Positions 17,683-26,930 are shown, numbered from the stretch's first letter. The stretch is 64,000 nt of DNA from Streptomyces sp. NBC_01306 (GCF_026340465.1 NZ_JAPEPC010000003.1:124001-188000); one strand, 5' to 3'. Numbers and translations are program-made. Notes: generated by a model from the letters alone, not told the origin.

Positions 17683-18435
17683 TCAGACCTGGCCGTAACC
17701 GCCGTCGACCTGGTAGTCGGCGCCGTTGACGTGGGAGGCCGCGTCCGAGGCGACGAAGGCGATGACGGCGGCGACCTCTTCCGCGGTACCGGCCCGGGTC
17801 ATCGGGGTCCCGGTGGCCATCGTGGCGATGAGCGCCTCGCGTTCCTCGGCGGTGGCGGCCAGCTGTGCGATACCGGGCGTGTCCGTCGGGCCCGGGCTCA
17901 CCACGTTCACCCGGATCCCGCGTGGGGTCAGCTCAAGGGCCCAGGTACGGGCGAGGGCGCGGACCCCGGCCTTGGAGGCCGCGTAGAGACTCCGCCCGCG
18001 CGACGCCTTGTGCGCGGCCATCGAGCCGGTGAGGACGATGACACCACCGTCCGCCAGCAGCGGCAGCGCCTTCTGGACGGTCATGATCGTGCCGGTGATG
18101 TTGACGTCGAAGACCGTCCTGATGACGTCCTCGGTGATGGTTCCCAGCGGCGCGGTCGCGATCGCCGCCGCGTTGACGACCAGTACGTCCAGCCGGCCGC
18201 TGCGCCGCTCCACCTGCGCGAAGAGCCGGTCGAGGTCGTCGGCCGAGCGCGAGTCGGCCCGCACCCCGATCACATCACCCGGTATGTCCGCGGCCGCCGC
18301 CGTCAGGGCGTCCTGGTCCCGTCCCGTGATGTAGACGGTGCCGCCCCCTTCGGCGATCTTCCGCGCGGTGACGTGGCCGATACCGGCACTCCCGCCCGTC
18401 ACGACCGCGACCTTGTTGTGAAATGCGTTGCTCAT
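17683..18435 (-). CDS. SDR family oxidoreductase
   Basis: 250 residues beginning MSNAFHNKVAVVTGGSAGIG. Classical SDR motifs: TGGSAGIG, VVNAAAIATA, catalytic Ser in IVLTGSMAAH, YAASK for Tyr/Lys, and the C-terminal GADYQVDGGYGQV. The upstream 62 in-frame residues were rejected because homologues start at MSN. It diverges from the XRE/MmyB-type regulator at 18622; in Streptomyces this head-to-head SDR/MmyB arrangement is common and the regulator normally controls the SDR. The 186-base intergenic region must hold both promoters. Substrate unknown. Confidence 0.88.
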   Translation of the reverse strand: MSNAFHNKVAVVTGGSAGIGHVTARKIAEGGGTVYITGRDQDALTAAAADIPGDVIGVRADSRSADDLDRLFAQVERRSGRLDVLVVNAAAIATAPLGTITEDVIRTVFDVNITGTIMTVQKALPLLADGGVIVLTGSMAAHKASRGRSLYAASKAGVRALARTWALELTPRGIRVNVVSPGPTDTPGIAQLAATAEEREALIATMATGTPMTRAGTAEEVAAVIAFVASDAASHVNGADYQVDGGYGQV

Positions 18436-18621
18436 GGAACTCGTCGTCCGTTCATCTGGGTAGCCGTCCTTGGGGAACCTCGTGCAAGACGTCCCGGGAA
18501 CGTCCTGAGGAACACAGGCGGTTCGAGCCTGCGCCCTGTGCGGACACCGGTTCCAGAAGCCTGCTGATACTGGTACTGACAGCACCAGGCCGACGCCTCC
18601 CGGCTCTGGCACAGTGGACAA

Positions 18622-19527
18622 GTGCCGACGACCACGAACCGGACCGAACTGCGGGAGTTCCTGCGCTCACGACGCGCGCGGGTCTCACCCGAGGATGTCG
18701 GCATCCTCCCGGGAGACCGTCGGCGCACCCCCGGACTGCGCCGCGAGGAGGTCGCCCAGCTGGCCGGTGTCGGCATCACCTGGTACACGTGGCTGGAGCA
18801 GGGGCGGCCGATCAACGTCAGCTCCCAGGTGCTCGACGCGGTGGCCCGCACGCTGTTTCTGGGTGCCGCCGAGCGTGACCACCTCTACCGGCTGGCCGAA
18901 GTCCCCCAGCCCCCGGTCATCAGCGATCCGCCGACCGAGCTCCCCGGCCACCTCGACACCGTCCTGGGAGCCCTGGACCCGTTGCCCGCCATGTTGGTCG
19001 ACGCCCGCACCGACGTGCTGCGCTGGAACCGCGCATACGCGGCCCTGCACCCCGCTCTGGTCAGTGCTCCGCCCGGCAAGCGCAACACCCTCTGGCACCT
19101 CTTCGCGGCACCGGAGGGGCAGCACCACATCGTCAACCGCGACGAGCAGGCGCCCGAGGCCGTGGCAGGGTTCCGCTATCGCTACAGCCAGAACGCGGGC
19201 GACCCGCGATGGCAGGACTTCGTCACCCGTCTGTGCACCGCCAGCCCGCTGTTCTCCCGGCTCTGGGCTACGCACGACGTCGCTCCACCGCACCTGTGCG
19301 ACAAGCGCTATGACGTCACGGGGATCGGCGAAGTGAGCCTGCGTGCCACCGGCATGGAACTGACCGACCACCCCGGCGTCCGCCTCGTCGTCCAGACCCC
19401 CACCGACATGCGCAGCCGCGAGAACATCGACCGCCTGCTGCGCGGGTACTCAGCGACGGAACGGCCGGCCCCAAGCTCGACGAGTGGGCTGACCTGCAAC
19501 CCGCGGGCAGTCGCTCCGCCGACCTGA
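18622..19527 (+). CDS. XRE family regulator with MmyB-like ligand domain
   Basis: 301 residues from a GTG start. Residues about 35-80 form the helix-turn-helix with RTPGLRREEVAQLAGVGITW and YTWLEQGR, the invariable MmyB-family opening. The remaining 200 residues form the MmyB-like ligand domain (PAMLVDARTDVLRWNRAYAA and TDHPGVRLVVQTP), thought to bind a fatty-acid-like ligand. Divergent to the SDR gene, its likely target. The last 30 residues are unusual (SSTSGLTCNPRAVAPPT) and may reflect a recent C-terminal change. Confidence 0.88.
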   Translation: MPTTTNRTELREFLRSRRARVSPEDVGILPGDRRRTPGLRREEVAQLAGVGITWYTWLEQGRPINVSSQVLDAVARTLFLGAAERDHLYRLAEVPQPPVISDPPTELPGHLDTVLGALDPLPAMLVDARTDVLRWNRAYAALHPALVSAPPGKRNTLWHLFAAPEGQHHIVNRDEQAPEAVAGFRYRYSQNAGDPRWQDFVTRLCTASPLFSRLWATHDVAPPHLCDKRYDVTGIGEVSLRATGMELTDHPGVRLVVQTPTDMRSRENIDRLLRGYSATERPAPSSTSGLTCNPRAVAPPT

Positions 19528-19914
19528 ACCGGCTCGGACACCGATCCCCGGGAAGCGCCGGATGACGCCTGCATCCCGGTGACTGGGCACCAGGAACGTC
19601 AGATCAGTCGGGGACCGAACCGCTCCTGAGCAGGCAGAGCGACGCCAGATTCCGAGCCCTGATTCGAAGGCCGCGAAATCGTCTCACCAACAGCCAGCGA
19701 TGCGGGTCCAGGGCCACCGTCAACCACCTTTCTGCCAGCCCGAAGACATAGGAGCAGAGGCCGGCCGGCCAACCCTGGGAACTCGGCGTGTGGGAGTGGG
19801 TAGTTCCAGATGTGGATGTGCCCGTGTCAGCCTTGCTGTGTGGTGCCTGTGCGGGCCAGTCTTGAGGTCGACCGGCCCGCCGAACAAGGGCCACAAACGA
19901 ACGGGGACTTCTTC
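19528..19914. other. Region without an assigned gene
   Basis: A minus-strand frame (ends 19604) reads VRRFRGLRIRARNLASLCLL and could be the tail of a transposase, but I cannot name the family. No other coding signal. Confidence 0.35.
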
Positions 19915-20304
19915 ATGCTGCGCAGAATCACGACGGCACTTGCTGCTGGTGCGTTGCTTGCTGGGATCGGACTGGCAAGCAGCGGGACAGCGTCGGCCGC
20001 GCCCGCCGGCGGCCCCTGGGTGGGATGCCCGTACGGGGCTGTGTGCATCTATGGCCAGGACGCCAATCCATGGGGCAGCCCCCACCCGACGGACGTGTAT
20101 TACAGCTACGGTGCCCACAACTTGAGCGGCAAGTACGGCCACCACTACATCGTCAACAATCAGTACAACGGCGCCAGCGTCAGCCTGTGCTCGGGCTACA
20201 ACGGCGTCGGATGTCACCCTCAACTCCCGGCGCAGAACGCGCAAACCTACGACCTGACACCCGTCAACTCCATCACTCTCAACCGCGACCCCATCCTGGG
20301 ATAG
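19915..20304 (+). CDS. Small secreted protein of the peptidase-inhibitor-like type
   Basis: 129 residues. A Sec signal peptide (MLRRITTALAAGALLAGIGL) ends with SGTASAA. The mature part has four cysteines in CPYGAVCIYGQD and CSGYNGVGCHP, probably two disulphides, and ends TYDLTPVNSITLNRD. Small Streptomyces exoproteins of this shape are often annotated as peptidase-inhibitor family; I cannot confirm inhibition. A 50-residue relic with the same ending pattern (YNGTNC ... YDMTPVNSVVL) lies at 62161-62310. The start follows GGGGAC and gives a good signal sequence. Confidence 0.75.
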   Translation: MLRRITTALAAGALLAGIGLASSGTASAAPAGGPWVGCPYGAVCIYGQDANPWGSPHPTDVYYSYGAHNLSGKYGHHYIVNNQYNGASVSLCSGYNGVGCHPQLPAQNAQTYDLTPVNSITLNRDPILG

Positions 20305-20584
20305 GCGCTGTCTTCAACCGCCTCACGCCGGGCATGAGCCGCCGCTGCGGAGGCGGGGACCGGCCCGTATCAGGGCCACTGGACGACGAGTTGAGCGCGT
20401 GGTACGCGGTGCGCAGGGAAGGGAGCGATGCGAGCAGGTCGTTGTGGCTCGGGGCGGCCCGCTATGGGGCCGTCTCGTACTCGACGGTCGACCGCCCACT
20501 GGGACGACATGCTCCGCGTGGCGGGCTCCCTAGGGACCGCTGCGCGACCCGGACGCGCCAGAGCTGGACGAGGACGACCGGTCG

Positions 20585-20808
20585 CGCTGGGGCTCGACTG
20601 TCATCGGCTGATCCTGGACGCGGCGGCTGATCTTCTTGCCCAGGCCCAGCGGCGGGGAACGGCGCGCGCCGACCTGACCGCCGACGACCTGGTCCAACTT
20701 GTCGTCGGGATTGCGCTGTCCACAGCTCGTGGCCACGACGCGCAACAGCCCGACCGGCTGCTCACTCTGGTGCTTGATGCCACGTACGGGACACCACTTC
20801 AGAACTAG
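20585..20808 (+). pseudogene. TetR regulator C-terminal fragment
   Basis: About 74 residues read LGLDCHRLILDAAADLLAQA, ADLTADDLVQLVVGIALST and PDRLLTLVLDATYG, the C-terminal ligand domain of a TetR-type regulator (the ADLTADDL..L..GIA pattern). The DNA-binding half is missing. Confidence 0.7.
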
Positions 20809-21030
20809 TGATCGCAGCGATGTCCTCTGCACGTCAGCTTGTACCTGTCGGTGTACATCAGCTCGTACACCGACAGGGAGGGACCACCTCGCCCTGCGAG
20901 CGATCTGCCTCACAGTAATGTCGGTGCAATACAACACAGCCGCTGGCTGGCGTCTCGAATGCCGCGTCCGCAGACGGCCAGCTCAATCGCCACACGAACT
21001 TCACCGCACACGGCTTCTGCGGACGCAAGC

Positions 21031-21165
21031 AGGATGTTCATCACCGACGCCATCCGATCCGGCCTGCCACCCCACATCGCCCAGGCCATCGCCGGACATG
21101 CCAACATCAACATCACCATGGGCTACCACAACCCTCGGGAATTGCGTCAGACGGGCGAGAGTCCG
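21031..21165 (+). pseudogene. Tyrosine recombinase C-terminal scrap
   Basis: Frame reads MFITDAIRSGLPPHIAQAIA and GHANINITMGYH, the last catalytic block of a phage-type integrase (His in GH, Tyr in GYH). The upstream block that should carry HxxR is broken in other frames. Remnant of an earlier integrated element. Confidence 0.7.
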
Positions 21166-21293
21166 CAGGTCGCGAGCTCAGGGCGACGGGCTGGTGAACT
21201 CCATCGCTACTATGAACTAACAGCCTGAGCAGGCATGTTGCCAGGGAGATCCCGCCTGATGCATGATCTGCCCTCCAGAAGGGATGGTCTGGA

Positions 21294-22397
21294 GTGGTGC
21301 ATCAGCAGAAGGTGGCGCTGGCCGGGGCGGCTCAGATGGAGCTCGTGTCCGGCGTGGTCCAACTGCGTCCGGAGGACACGATGTTCGACGCGATGCTGCG
21401 AGGCTGGAGGGCTCAGCAGAAGTCGCGAGGATTGAAGGACGAGACGATCGACCCGCGGATGCGGCTGATCCGCCGGTTCCTCGAGTTCGCGAACGAGTAC
21501 CCGTGGCAGTGGACGCCGGCCCACCTGGACGAGTGGTCGGCCTCGTTGACAGGCGAGAAGCACCTGGCCCCGTCGACGATCCGCAGCTACCAGGGCGACG
21601 TCCGACTGTTCACCGAGTTCCTCATCGACGCCCGCTACGGGTGGGGAACGGCCTGCGAGGAAGCCTTCGGCACCCACCCCGTGGCGATCGCCCATGAGTG
21701 GAACACCCTCCCTCACCTGCAGGACTACGAGGGGGATCCGGAAGCGAGGCCGTCCACCCGCGAAGAACTGCAGCGGTTCCTCGACTACGCCGACGACCAG
21801 GTCGCACGCGCTGTGAAGTCCAAGCGCAAGGGAGCCCTCGCTGCCTACCGCGACGCCACCCTCTTCAAGGTCGTCTACGGGTGGGGGCTGCGACGGACCG
21901 AGACGTCCAAGTTGGACGTCGTTGACTTCGGACGCAATCCGAAGGCTCCTCAGTTCGGCCGGTACGGCACACTCAACGTCCGCTACGGCAAGGCGAAGAA
22001 GGGCCAACCGCCGCGACGGAGGAACGTGCTGTCGGTGATGGACTGGGCTGTTGAGGCGGTCGCCGACTACGTCGAGAACGTGCGGCCGCGCTTCGGATTC
22101 TCCGACCATCCGGCCCTATGGATCACGGAACGCGGCGGACGCCTGCAGCCCGGCTCCATCAACGATCGGTTCGAGGCATACAGAGATGCCCTAAAACTCT
22201 CAAAAGACCTAGTCCCTCACTCAATCAGGCATTCGTACGTCACGCATCTGACCGAGGACGGGATCGACCGCCGGTTCATCCAGCAGCAAGTCGGCCACGA
22301 CTGCGACAGCTCCACCGCCATCTACACGCACGTCAGCAACGACTTCATGAACACTGCCCTGAGCAAGGCCCTGGCCCCGGCGTTCGCTGGCGTCTGA
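21294..22397 (+). CDS. Tyrosine recombinase/integrase
   Basis: 367 residues from GTG 21294 (a shorter ATG start is at 21335). N-terminal SAM-like core-binding domain (about 30-130) and catalytic domain with the full set of residues: R200 (WGLRRTE), a lysine in YGKAKKG near 234, H309-x-x-R312 (HSIRHSY), H335 (VGHDCDS) and Y344 (AIYTHV). It should cut and join DNA as a tetramer. First gene of a three-gene operon with a small HTH protein and a large zinc-ribbon protein; gaps are 14 bases and a 4-base overlap, so the three probably act together. No attachment site could be defined. Confidence 0.9.
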   Translation: MVHQQKVALAGAAQMELVSGVVQLRPEDTMFDAMLRGWRAQQKSRGLKDETIDPRMRLIRRFLEFANEYPWQWTPAHLDEWSASLTGEKHLAPSTIRSYQGDVRLFTEFLIDARYGWGTACEEAFGTHPVAIAHEWNTLPHLQDYEGDPEARPSTREELQRFLDYADDQVARAVKSKRKGALAAYRDATLFKVVYGWGLRRTETSKLDVVDFGRNPKAPQFGRYGTLNVRYGKAKKGQPPRRRNVLSVMDWAVEAVADYVENVRPRFGFSDHPALWITERGGRLQPGSINDRFEAYRDALKLSKDLVPHSIRHSYVTHLTEDGIDRRFIQQQVGHDCDSSTAIYTHVSNDFMNTALSKALAPAFAGV

Positions 22398-22411
22398 CGA
22401 GGAAGGACCCG

Positions 22412-22759
22412 ATGATGGCCGCCAAGCTCGACTACCACTGGCACCTGCGCAAGGTGATGGCGGATCGCGGGATGTTCTCCACCACCGACCTCCTCCCGCC
22501 GCTGAAGGAACGCGGCATCACGCTGTCCACGAGCCAGGTCTACCGCCTCGTCGTCGAGCGACCGGAGCGACTCAGCCTGAAGATCCTCATGGCCCTGCTG
22601 GACATCCTGGACTGCGCAATGGACGACCTCATCGAGCCGATCGCCACGGCCGGGACGGCGAAGAAGCCCAAGAAGGCCGCCGCAGGCGGGACAGCCGCCT
22701 CCGAAGGCGTCGGCGATCTGAGGCCAAGGCGGGCCCGGATCACCGGAGTTGAGCGGTGA
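22412..22759 (+). CDS. Small XRE/Cro-type HTH protein
   Basis: 115 residues from ATG 22412, with GAGGAAGG just upstream. The segment GITLSTSQVYRLVVERPERL SL (about 30-52) with LKILMALLDILDCAMDDLIE is a Cro/C1-type helix-turn-helix, followed by a Lys/Ala-rich tail. It probably regulates the operon or assists the recombinase. It overlaps the zinc-ribbon gene by 4 bases (GTGA), so translation is coupled. Its short length and tail are constant features I associate with this gene triplet in Streptomyces, but the biochemical role is not established. Confidence 0.8.
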   Translation: MMAAKLDYHWHLRKVMADRGMFSTTDLLPPLKERGITLSTSQVYRLVVERPERLSLKILMALLDILDCAMDDLIEPIATAGTAKKPKKAAAGGTAASEGVGDLRPRRARITGVER

Positions 22760-24279
22760 CCGCACCTGCGATCGCCGAGGAAGCTCTCGCCGATCCGGTG
22801 GGCCTGATCGTGCGATTGGTCAGCAACGTCGAGACACACCTGAACGCCGACCGCATCCGCGGCGTCGTTTGCAGGCTCGTACGCACACGGGCCGGCCGCC
22901 GCAACCTCGCCCAGGACCTGCACGGCAATCCCTCGCTGCTGCGGACCGGTAAGCCGCCCGCGCCGTTCCGCGTCGCCAAGCTGCTGATGGCCCTGCACGA
23001 GGCCGGCGCCCAGGACACCGCCCTGCCTCGCTGCGGCGAGTGCGGACGCCCGCGCCCCTACGTCGGCAGCCGCTCGGGCGGACGCTGGGGATGCTCACCC
23101 TGCTTCGACACACCCGCCGTCTGCGCGGGCTGCCACCAGCAGCGGCGAGTCGTCAGCCGCGACCGCTACGGTCAGCCTCGATGCGGCAAGTGCCCCGACT
23201 CCGACGGCGATCCACTCACAGAACTCACCCAGCTGATCACTGAGCTCGACCCCGCACTCGCCCCGCACACCGTCAGGACCGCTCTCGAGCGGTCCACGAA
23301 GCGACCGGCCGGGCAGCGCCGACTGGCCTGGGCCGTGATCGACCGCCCCGAGCTGCTGACCAGCGTCGGACACGAGGCTTCCACTCCGGCGATGCTGCGG
23401 TTCATCGCCGAACTTGTCGCCGCGGGCGCCACCGCCGTCGTCAAGCCAGCCTGCCCGCGCTGCCACGGGGTGAAGGCGCTGTCGAAGCTCTTGGACGGCC
23501 AGCGGATCTGCCGGGCCTGCTTCGCCAGGCACGCGGCCGTCCCCTGCGCACGCTGCGGCTCCGTCCGTGAACCCGCCACCCGCGATGCCGCCGGTCAGCC
23601 GCTGTGTCCCAACTGCCTGATCCGCGACCCGGTCAACCTGGAAATCTGCGTCGGCTGCGGGCGCCGTCAGCCGGTCGCCGTCCGGCTCGCCGACGGCATC
23701 CGCTGCAACAACTGCAGGCCGAAGGAGGTCAGAGAGTGCGCTCACTGCGGCCGCACCGCCCCTTGCGAGCTCTCCCGGGCCACCGGGCAGCCCTGGTGCG
23801 AACGCTGCCAGCAACGTTGGGTGACCTGCAGCGGCTGCGGCACCGTCGCCCAGGCCCGCGGCGGCACCTGGGAGAAACCGTTGTGCGCGAAGTGCACCAA
23901 CCCCGACCCCGGTTTCTGGGGACGCTGCCCCGTCTGCGCGACCACCTGGCAACTCAGCCCTCGGCCCTGCCAGCGATGCGTCCTGGACCAGAAGATCCGC
24001 GACCTCCTCGGTGACGGCACCGGGACGATCGGGCCCGAACTCGCGGCCTTCCACGCGGCATTGACGGGCGCCGAGCGTCCTGACGTCGCCTTGGCCTGGA
24101 TCTCCCGAGAAAAGGCCCGGGACCTGCTGGAACGCATAGGCCGCGATGAGCGTCCCGTCACCCACGACCTCCTCGACGAACTTCCGCCGGGCAAAGTGCT
24201 GGCCCACCTTCGCAGCGTCCTCGTCGCGACGGGTGCCCTACCGCCACGCGACGAACGGCTCGTCGCTCTGGAGAAATGA
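22756..24279 (+). CDS. Multi-zinc-ribbon protein, N-terminal part (stops at in-frame TGA)
   Basis: 507 residues. After an N-terminal helical domain (1-95) come sixteen CxxC pairs, enough for eight zinc ribbons: CGEC, CSPC, CAGC, CGKC, CPRC, CRAC, CARC, CPNC, CVGC, CNNC, CAHC, CERC, CSGC, CAKC, CPVC, CQRC. Such an array suggests nucleic-acid or protein binding. The frame stops with TGA at 24277-24279, but the same frame continues immediately with clear coding sequence to 25170, where tryptophan (TGG) would fit the context EK-W-ITTT. The intact product would be 804 residues. Third gene of the recombinase operon, translationally coupled to the HTH gene. Confidence 0.82.
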   Translation: MTAPAIAEEALADPVGLIVRLVSNVETHLNADRIRGVVCRLVRTRAGRRNLAQDLHGNPSLLRTGKPPAPFRVAKLLMALHEAGAQDTALPRCGECGRPRPYVGSRSGGRWGCSPCFDTPAVCAGCHQQRRVVSRDRYGQPRCGKCPDSDGDPLTELTQLITELDPALAPHTVRTALERSTKRPAGQRRLAWAVIDRPELLTSVGHEASTPAMLRFIAELVAAGATAVVKPACPRCHGVKALSKLLDGQRICRACFARHAAVPCARCGSVREPATRDAAGQPLCPNCLIRDPVNLEICVGCGRRQPVAVRLADGIRCNNCRPKEVRECAHCGRTAPCELSRATGQPWCERCQQRWVTCSGCGTVAQARGGTWEKPLCAKCTNPDPGFWGRCPVCATTWQLSPRPCQRCVLDQKIRDLLGDGTGTIGPELAAFHAALTGAERPDVALAWISREKARDLLERIGRDERPVTHDLLDELPPGKVLAHLRSVLVATGALPPRDERLVALEK

Positions 24280-25170
24280 ATCACCACCACCGTCCAGGCC
24301 CGCACGGACCTCGCCGAACGCCGTAGCCTGCACGGCTACGCGGTCTGGCACCACCTGCGCCGACTCCGCCGCCGAGTCGATGAACAGCACACCACGCAAC
24401 TGCAGGACATGAACGTGCGCTGCCACGTCACCGCGGCCGACAACTTCCTCGCCTGGCTCGCCGGCGAAGGTCTCACCCTGGGCGCCTGCACACAAGCCGA
24501 CCTGGAACGCTGGATGACCGATCTCGCCTTCCGCTACCGCGACGAGACCGGCCACTTCGTCCGCTGGTCCGTACAGCACCGCCATGCCCACGGCCTCACC
24601 TGCAGCGCCGTCCGCTGGACCGGCCCACAGGGAACCATCGACAGCGAGAAACGCTGGGCCGACGCACGCCGCCTCCTCAACGACGACACACTGCCCACCA
24701 CAGACCGCGTCGCCGGACTGCTGCTAATCCTCTACGCACAGAAGATCTCCACCATCAGCCAACTCACCGTCGAGGACGTCGACATCACCGGCGAGACCGT
24801 CGCGATCACCTTCGGAACCTCGCCCGTCATCCTTCCGATGCCGCTGGGCGCCCTGGTCCGCGAGCTCATCGCGACCCGACGCGGCAAGGCCAAGATCGGC
24901 ACTCCGGACGACGCCCCTTGGCTCTTCCCCGGAGGACAACCAGGCCGTCCACTCAGCGACAGTCAGATCGGTCTGCGACTGCACAAGATCGGCATTCGCC
25001 CCCAACAGGACCGCTCCACAGCCCTGTTCACCCTCGCCTCCGAACTGCCCGCCGCCATCCTCGCCCGGATGCTCGGCGTCCACATCCAAGTCGCCGTCCA
25101 ATGGCAGAAGGCATCAGCCGGCGACTGGGCCGCCTACGCCGCCGATGTTAGCCAGAGAGGAAGACCATAA
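24280..25170 (+). pseudogene. C-terminal part of the zinc-ribbon protein: recombinase-like domain
   Basis: Same frame as the preceding gene after the TGA. It resembles a tyrosine recombinase fold: core-binding part with NFLAWLAGEGL and ADLERWMTDLA, then RVAGLLLILYAQKISTISQL and TVEDVDITG in place of the usual box I, and LRLHKIGIRPQQDRSTALF with LPAAILARMLGVHIQVAVQW in place of the H..R ... LGH ... Y region. The catalytic Arg, His and Tyr are not at their places, so this looks like a catalytically dead recombinase domain. ATG at 24409 could restart translation but would lose 43 residues. Inference from motif order only. Confidence 0.7.
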
Positions 25171-25200
25171 CCGAGGCGTTCCGAGGGTTCCGATACTCCG
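25150..25200 (+). repeat. Direct repeat, left copy
   Basis: AGCCAGAGAGGAAGA followed by a diverged CCGAGG...TTCCGAGGGTTCC stretch matches 26183-26233 with about 80-85% identity over 50 bases. It covers the end of the zinc-ribbon gene and the degenerate start of a following frame (TEAFRGFRYSE versus TGVFREFQYPT in the right copy). Confidence 0.7.
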
Positions 25201-25231
25201 AGCTCGTTCAGCCGGAAACCACCCGAGAGGA

Positions 25232-26086
25232 CTACCCCTGAAGCGCTGCCAACGTCCTTACCACAACGTCGGTTGCCCTTACATACCGCTCTGGCTCACC
25301 AGGCTGAGCCCGCCCCAACGGTCCTGCGCTCTCGCTGTGTGCGACGAGCCTGAAGATCAGTGCACGAATCAGCATCTGCTGCCAGTCAGGATGATCGCTG
25401 CCACCCGTCAGCAGGTCGGACGGAAGATCGAACCACAGCAGACCATCTGCGACCACGATGGCCTCGGCGAACACCGGAGGCCGCCAATACGGCGAAAAGT
25501 CAATCACAGCAGGCACTTCGTCCGCAGCGAAGAGCACATTGCCGGTGAGATCGCCGTGGATGAGCTGAGCTGCGTCCTGCTTCACCGGGCGCCTCAACTC
25601 CAGCAGAGTCGAGAACGGCGCGGCGAGGTCCTGGATCACGTCGATGTCCTGTTCGTTCCACGCAACCCGGTCGGCCACGGCCCAAGGGTGGGTATGCCGA
25701 TCAAGGAAGTCGGGCCGGGGCATCTGTCGCAGGGCGGCATGGAAGGCACGGCCAGCACTAAGCACACCAGTCCAGTGCTCCTGCGGACCAGACTCACCGG
25801 TCAGGAACTCGCTGGCCGTCCAGCCGTCCACGATGCTCCGCCCGCCGACGGCCCGGAGCGGCAACGGGACGCGGAAGCCACTGCCCGGTGCCAGCGTCTC
25901 GAATAGGGAAGCAGCCCACTCGGCCCCGTCCTCAGCTCCCTCCGCAGGCTTGAACACAAACCCACCGACGAGAACGCTTCGCCCTTGCCCGCCAATCAGC
26001 GGGACAGGAGTGCCCTTCACGCCGAAGGCATCGAGGACGGCAGGGGGCGGGACGGCGTTGCTCGGCAGCTCAGTCACGCCGGGCAT
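25232..26086 (-). CDS. TIGR02569-like protein (kinase/aminoglycoside-phosphotransferase fold)
   Basis: 284 residues from ATG 26086 (GTG 26077 is also possible). The sequence GQGRSVLVGGFVFKPAEGAE near the N-terminus and LIHGDLTGNVLFAADE with AVIDFSPYWRP carry the HGD...N and D motifs of the protein-kinase-like APH fold. It matches the TIGR02569 pattern of actinobacterial conserved proteins of unknown function. It lies between the two halves of a direct repeat, opposite in direction to the recombinase operon, and could be a passenger gene. The 47 in-frame residues upstream of 26086 were rejected because they are Cys/Arg-rich and lack homology signal. Confidence 0.75.
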   Translation of the reverse strand: MPGVTELPSNAVPPPAVLDAFGVKGTPVPLIGGQGRSVLVGGFVFKPAEGAEDGAEWAASLFETLAPGSGFRVPLPLRAVGGRSIVDGWTASEFLTGESGPQEHWTGVLSAGRAFHAALRQMPRPDFLDRHTHPWAVADRVAWNEQDIDVIQDLAAPFSTLLELRRPVKQDAAQLIHGDLTGNVLFAADEVPAVIDFSPYWRPPVFAEAIVVADGLLWFDLPSDLLTGGSDHPDWQQMLIRALIFRLVAHSESAGPLGRAQPGEPERYVRATDVVVRTLAALQG

Positions 26087-26182
26087 CCTGCCAACACCGC
26101 CTTGCCCAGTGCACCTTCTTTTCGCCCAGCACCGGCCTTCACACCGGCTCGCACAACTCTTCCGGGTGAAGTGCAGAGAAGT

Positions 26183-26233
26183 CAGCCAGAGAGGAAGATC
26201 GTGACCGGGGTATTCCGAGAGTTCCAATACCCG
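26183..26233 (+). repeat. Direct repeat, right copy
   Basis: Partner of 25150-25200. It contains AGCCAGAGAGGAAGA, a GTG at 26201 and the beginning of the integrase-tail frame. Confidence 0.7.
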
Positions 26234-26557
26234 ACTGCACCATTAGCCGTCTACCCCAACGAGACCATCGAGGCCCACCGCGCCTTCATCTCCCGCCGCC
26301 GAGCACTGCGCCCGGCCGAGGAGTACCGCGCCCCCACCGACGCCGAATGGGAAGACTTCCTGGGCCACTTCGAACGCCGCAAACTCTCCGTCGGCACCTG
26401 CGCCCGGGCGTACGGCACCGCCTGTATTCACGAACACGCCTGCGTCCGCTGCTCCCTGCTCCGTCCCGACCCGGGACAGCGAGACCGCGTGGTGGAAATC
26501 CGCGACAACCTCATCGTCCGGATCACCGAAGCTGAACGTGAAGGATGGCTCGGCTAA
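26201..26557 (+). pseudogene. C-terminal region of a large Streptomyces integrase, truncated
   Basis: 118 residues: TGVFREFQYPTAPLAVYPN, ALRPAEEYRAPTDAEWEDFL, CARAYGTACIHEHACVRC and RDNLIVRITEAEREGWLG. This is the C-terminal part of long (about 700-800 residue) actinobacterial recombinases, with the CIHEHACVRC metal-binding box; the catalytic domain is absent. It stops at the join with the ISAs1 remnant, where the normal sequence would continue. It may still start at GTG 26201, so a small zinc protein could be made. Compare the degenerate copy of its start at 25165. Confidence 0.7.
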
Positions 26558-26930
26558 ACCCGCGGCGCTCGGCGCGCCAGGATCCACTTTGGCGAAGGCG
26601 TCCCGCAAGCTCCACTCGCCCGGAGCCCGGTACCGGCTGGCGAACGGGTCGAAGGGGCAGCCCAGACGGGCCAGCGCCTCCTGATCACACTGACGGGCCC
26701 ATTCCGCGATCGGACCCAGAGAGTTGTGTCCAGCCGCCGTCATTTGCGCACACCCCGATCGCAAGCAGCGTGGCCAGCCGGTATCGGACGTCCCGCGGAT
26801 CACGCGGGTCGGGCACCTTGGCCAGCGCCAGGAGCAGTCCATCCGCCGACACCTTCCCGACCGCATCGGTGGACGAGCAGGGAGACGTGCCCAGGGATAC
26901 GGACATGAGCGAGGGTGGAACGAATAGCAC
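26558..26930 (-). pseudogene. ISAs1-family transposase N-terminal remnant
   Basis: Two frames together give LLALAKVPDPRDPRDVRYRL, ATLLAIGVCA, then TAAGHNSLGPIAEWARQCDQ and EALARLGCPFDPFASRYRAP, the N-terminal half of ISAs1 transposases. A frameshift lies near 26745 and the gene is cut at 26558, where it meets the integrase fragment. Confidence 0.8.
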
